Shown: positions 19,717 through 20,022 of the stretch, in pieces
Layout of the letters: every line of letters begins with the position of its first letter
Position numbering within the stretch: the first letter of the stretch is position 1
From: Pelargonium cotyledonis
Taxonomy: Eukaryota > Streptophyta > Magnoliopsida > Geraniales > Geraniaceae
Length of the DNA stretch: 20,022 nucleotides
Direction of reading: 5' to 3'
NCBI GenBank assembly: GCA_036897625.1
Contig: JAYMTA010001442.1
Coordinates: 1-20,022, forward strand
Notes under the pieces: generated by a model
What the model was told of the DNA's origin: nothing
Seen by the model: only the letters and a program-made list of their open reading frames with translations
Database searches by the model: none
Program-made: the position numbers and the translations under genes

Positions 19717-20022
19717 CTACATTCCTTGCAACCCGTGTTTGGCCGGAAACCCCATATTCTTGGTCGATGAGAATCGGCTATTCTGTTGCGGTTTGGATCT
19801 ATCCGATTTCTTGGACCGCGAGTTTGTGTTCTGGAGCTCAGAGTGCGATCCTCTGACCCTCAAGAAGCAAAGATCAGTCGGCGTCAGCGAGAAATCGGCC
19901 GGATCGTCCTCGCACTTTTCCCGGCGAAGCTTGGACACCGGCACGGCCGCGGCCGAAAGAAGGACGCCGAAGTGGGTAGAGTTCTGGAGCGACGCTGCCG
20001 TGGATCGGCAGCGGAGGAACTC
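19717..20022 (-). CDS. 3' end of an unrecognised gene or captured gene fragment (partial)
   Basis: A minus-strand frame is open from the window edge for 101 codons to a TAG at 19717-19719. G+C rises sharply compared with the AT-rich DNA to its left, as expected of an exon. The product is basic and Ser/Lys/Arg-rich near its end (SRSKKSDRSKPQQNSRFSST) with an upstream FGVLLSAAAVPVSKLRREK segment and SLTPTDLCFLRVRG. I do not recognise a domain. An internal Met codon (19942-19944) could be a start, but the frame continues upstream without a stop. The adjacent Mutator-like sequence means this could be a gene whose 3' flank took an insertion, or host sequence carried inside the element. Confidence 0.45.
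   Translation of the reverse strand, partial: EFLRCRSTAASLQNSTHFGVLLSAAAVPVSKLRREKCEDDPADFSLTPTDLCFLRVRGSHSELQNTNSRSKKSDRSKPQQNSRFSSTKNMGFPAKHGLQGM

Noticed and set aside
1..20022. CRISPR arrays, bacterial operons, riboswitches, rRNA or tRNA genes
   Set aside because: I saw no regularly spaced identical repeats with unique spacers, no tRNA arms and no rRNA signatures. The intron-containing plant genes make prokaryotic features unlikely.

Overview
The window is nuclear DNA from a flowering plant, most likely a eudicot. The evidence is intron-rich genes with GT-AG splice sites that read through cleanly into plant families (a group 1 remorin and a subgroup 9 R2R3-MYB), AT-rich intergenic DNA, and plant-type transposon debris (a Mutator-like element, a plant L1-type LINE carrying an RNase H domain, and MITE-like elements). 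I cannot name the species.

Three complete genes can be reconstructed exon by exon. (1) TAD1/ADAT1, a tRNA-specific adenosine deaminase, lies on the minus strand in ten exons (7093 down to 4103, 396 aa). (2) A group 1 remorin lies on the plus strand in five exons (12102-14816, 177 aa). (3) An R2R3-MYB factor of subgroup 9, most like MYB17, lies on the minus strand in three exons (18516 down to 16385, 310 aa). The remorin and MYB genes converge on a shared 3' intergenic region of about 1.57 kb. An open frame at the right edge (19717-20022, minus) is the 3' end of a further gene or captured gene fragment. A GC-rich patch at 194-453 may contain a first exon, but strand and frame are not settled.

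Layout: 1-30 is an alternating purine-pyrimidine tract; 194-453 is the GC-rich patch; 454-4102 is AT-rich intergenic DNA with a cluster of GGTCGACC-like motifs (826-1050) and two adjacent MITE-like elements (3366-3856); 4103-7093 is TAD1. From 7330 to 11595 is a transposon island: a 962-bp Mutator-like element with a perfect 9-bp target duplication, a probable polyadenylated retroposon, unassigned DNA with a 75-bp duplication, and a 5'-truncated LINE with a perfect 14-bp target duplication. Then follow the remorin, the convergent intergenic region, the MYB gene and its promoter, and a second copy of the Mutator-like family (from about 19272) running into the right-edge frame.

The three genes are housekeeping tRNA modification, plasma-membrane nanodomain scaffolding and epidermal/meristem-type transcription. 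They do not form a pathway, and their proximity looks incidental. I found no convincing previously undescribed system. The most unusual observations are a 23-bp tandem duplication inside a TAD1 exon that is translated in two successive reading frames and is needed for the present frame, and the two related Mutator-like copies, each associated with GC-rich, gene-like sequence.
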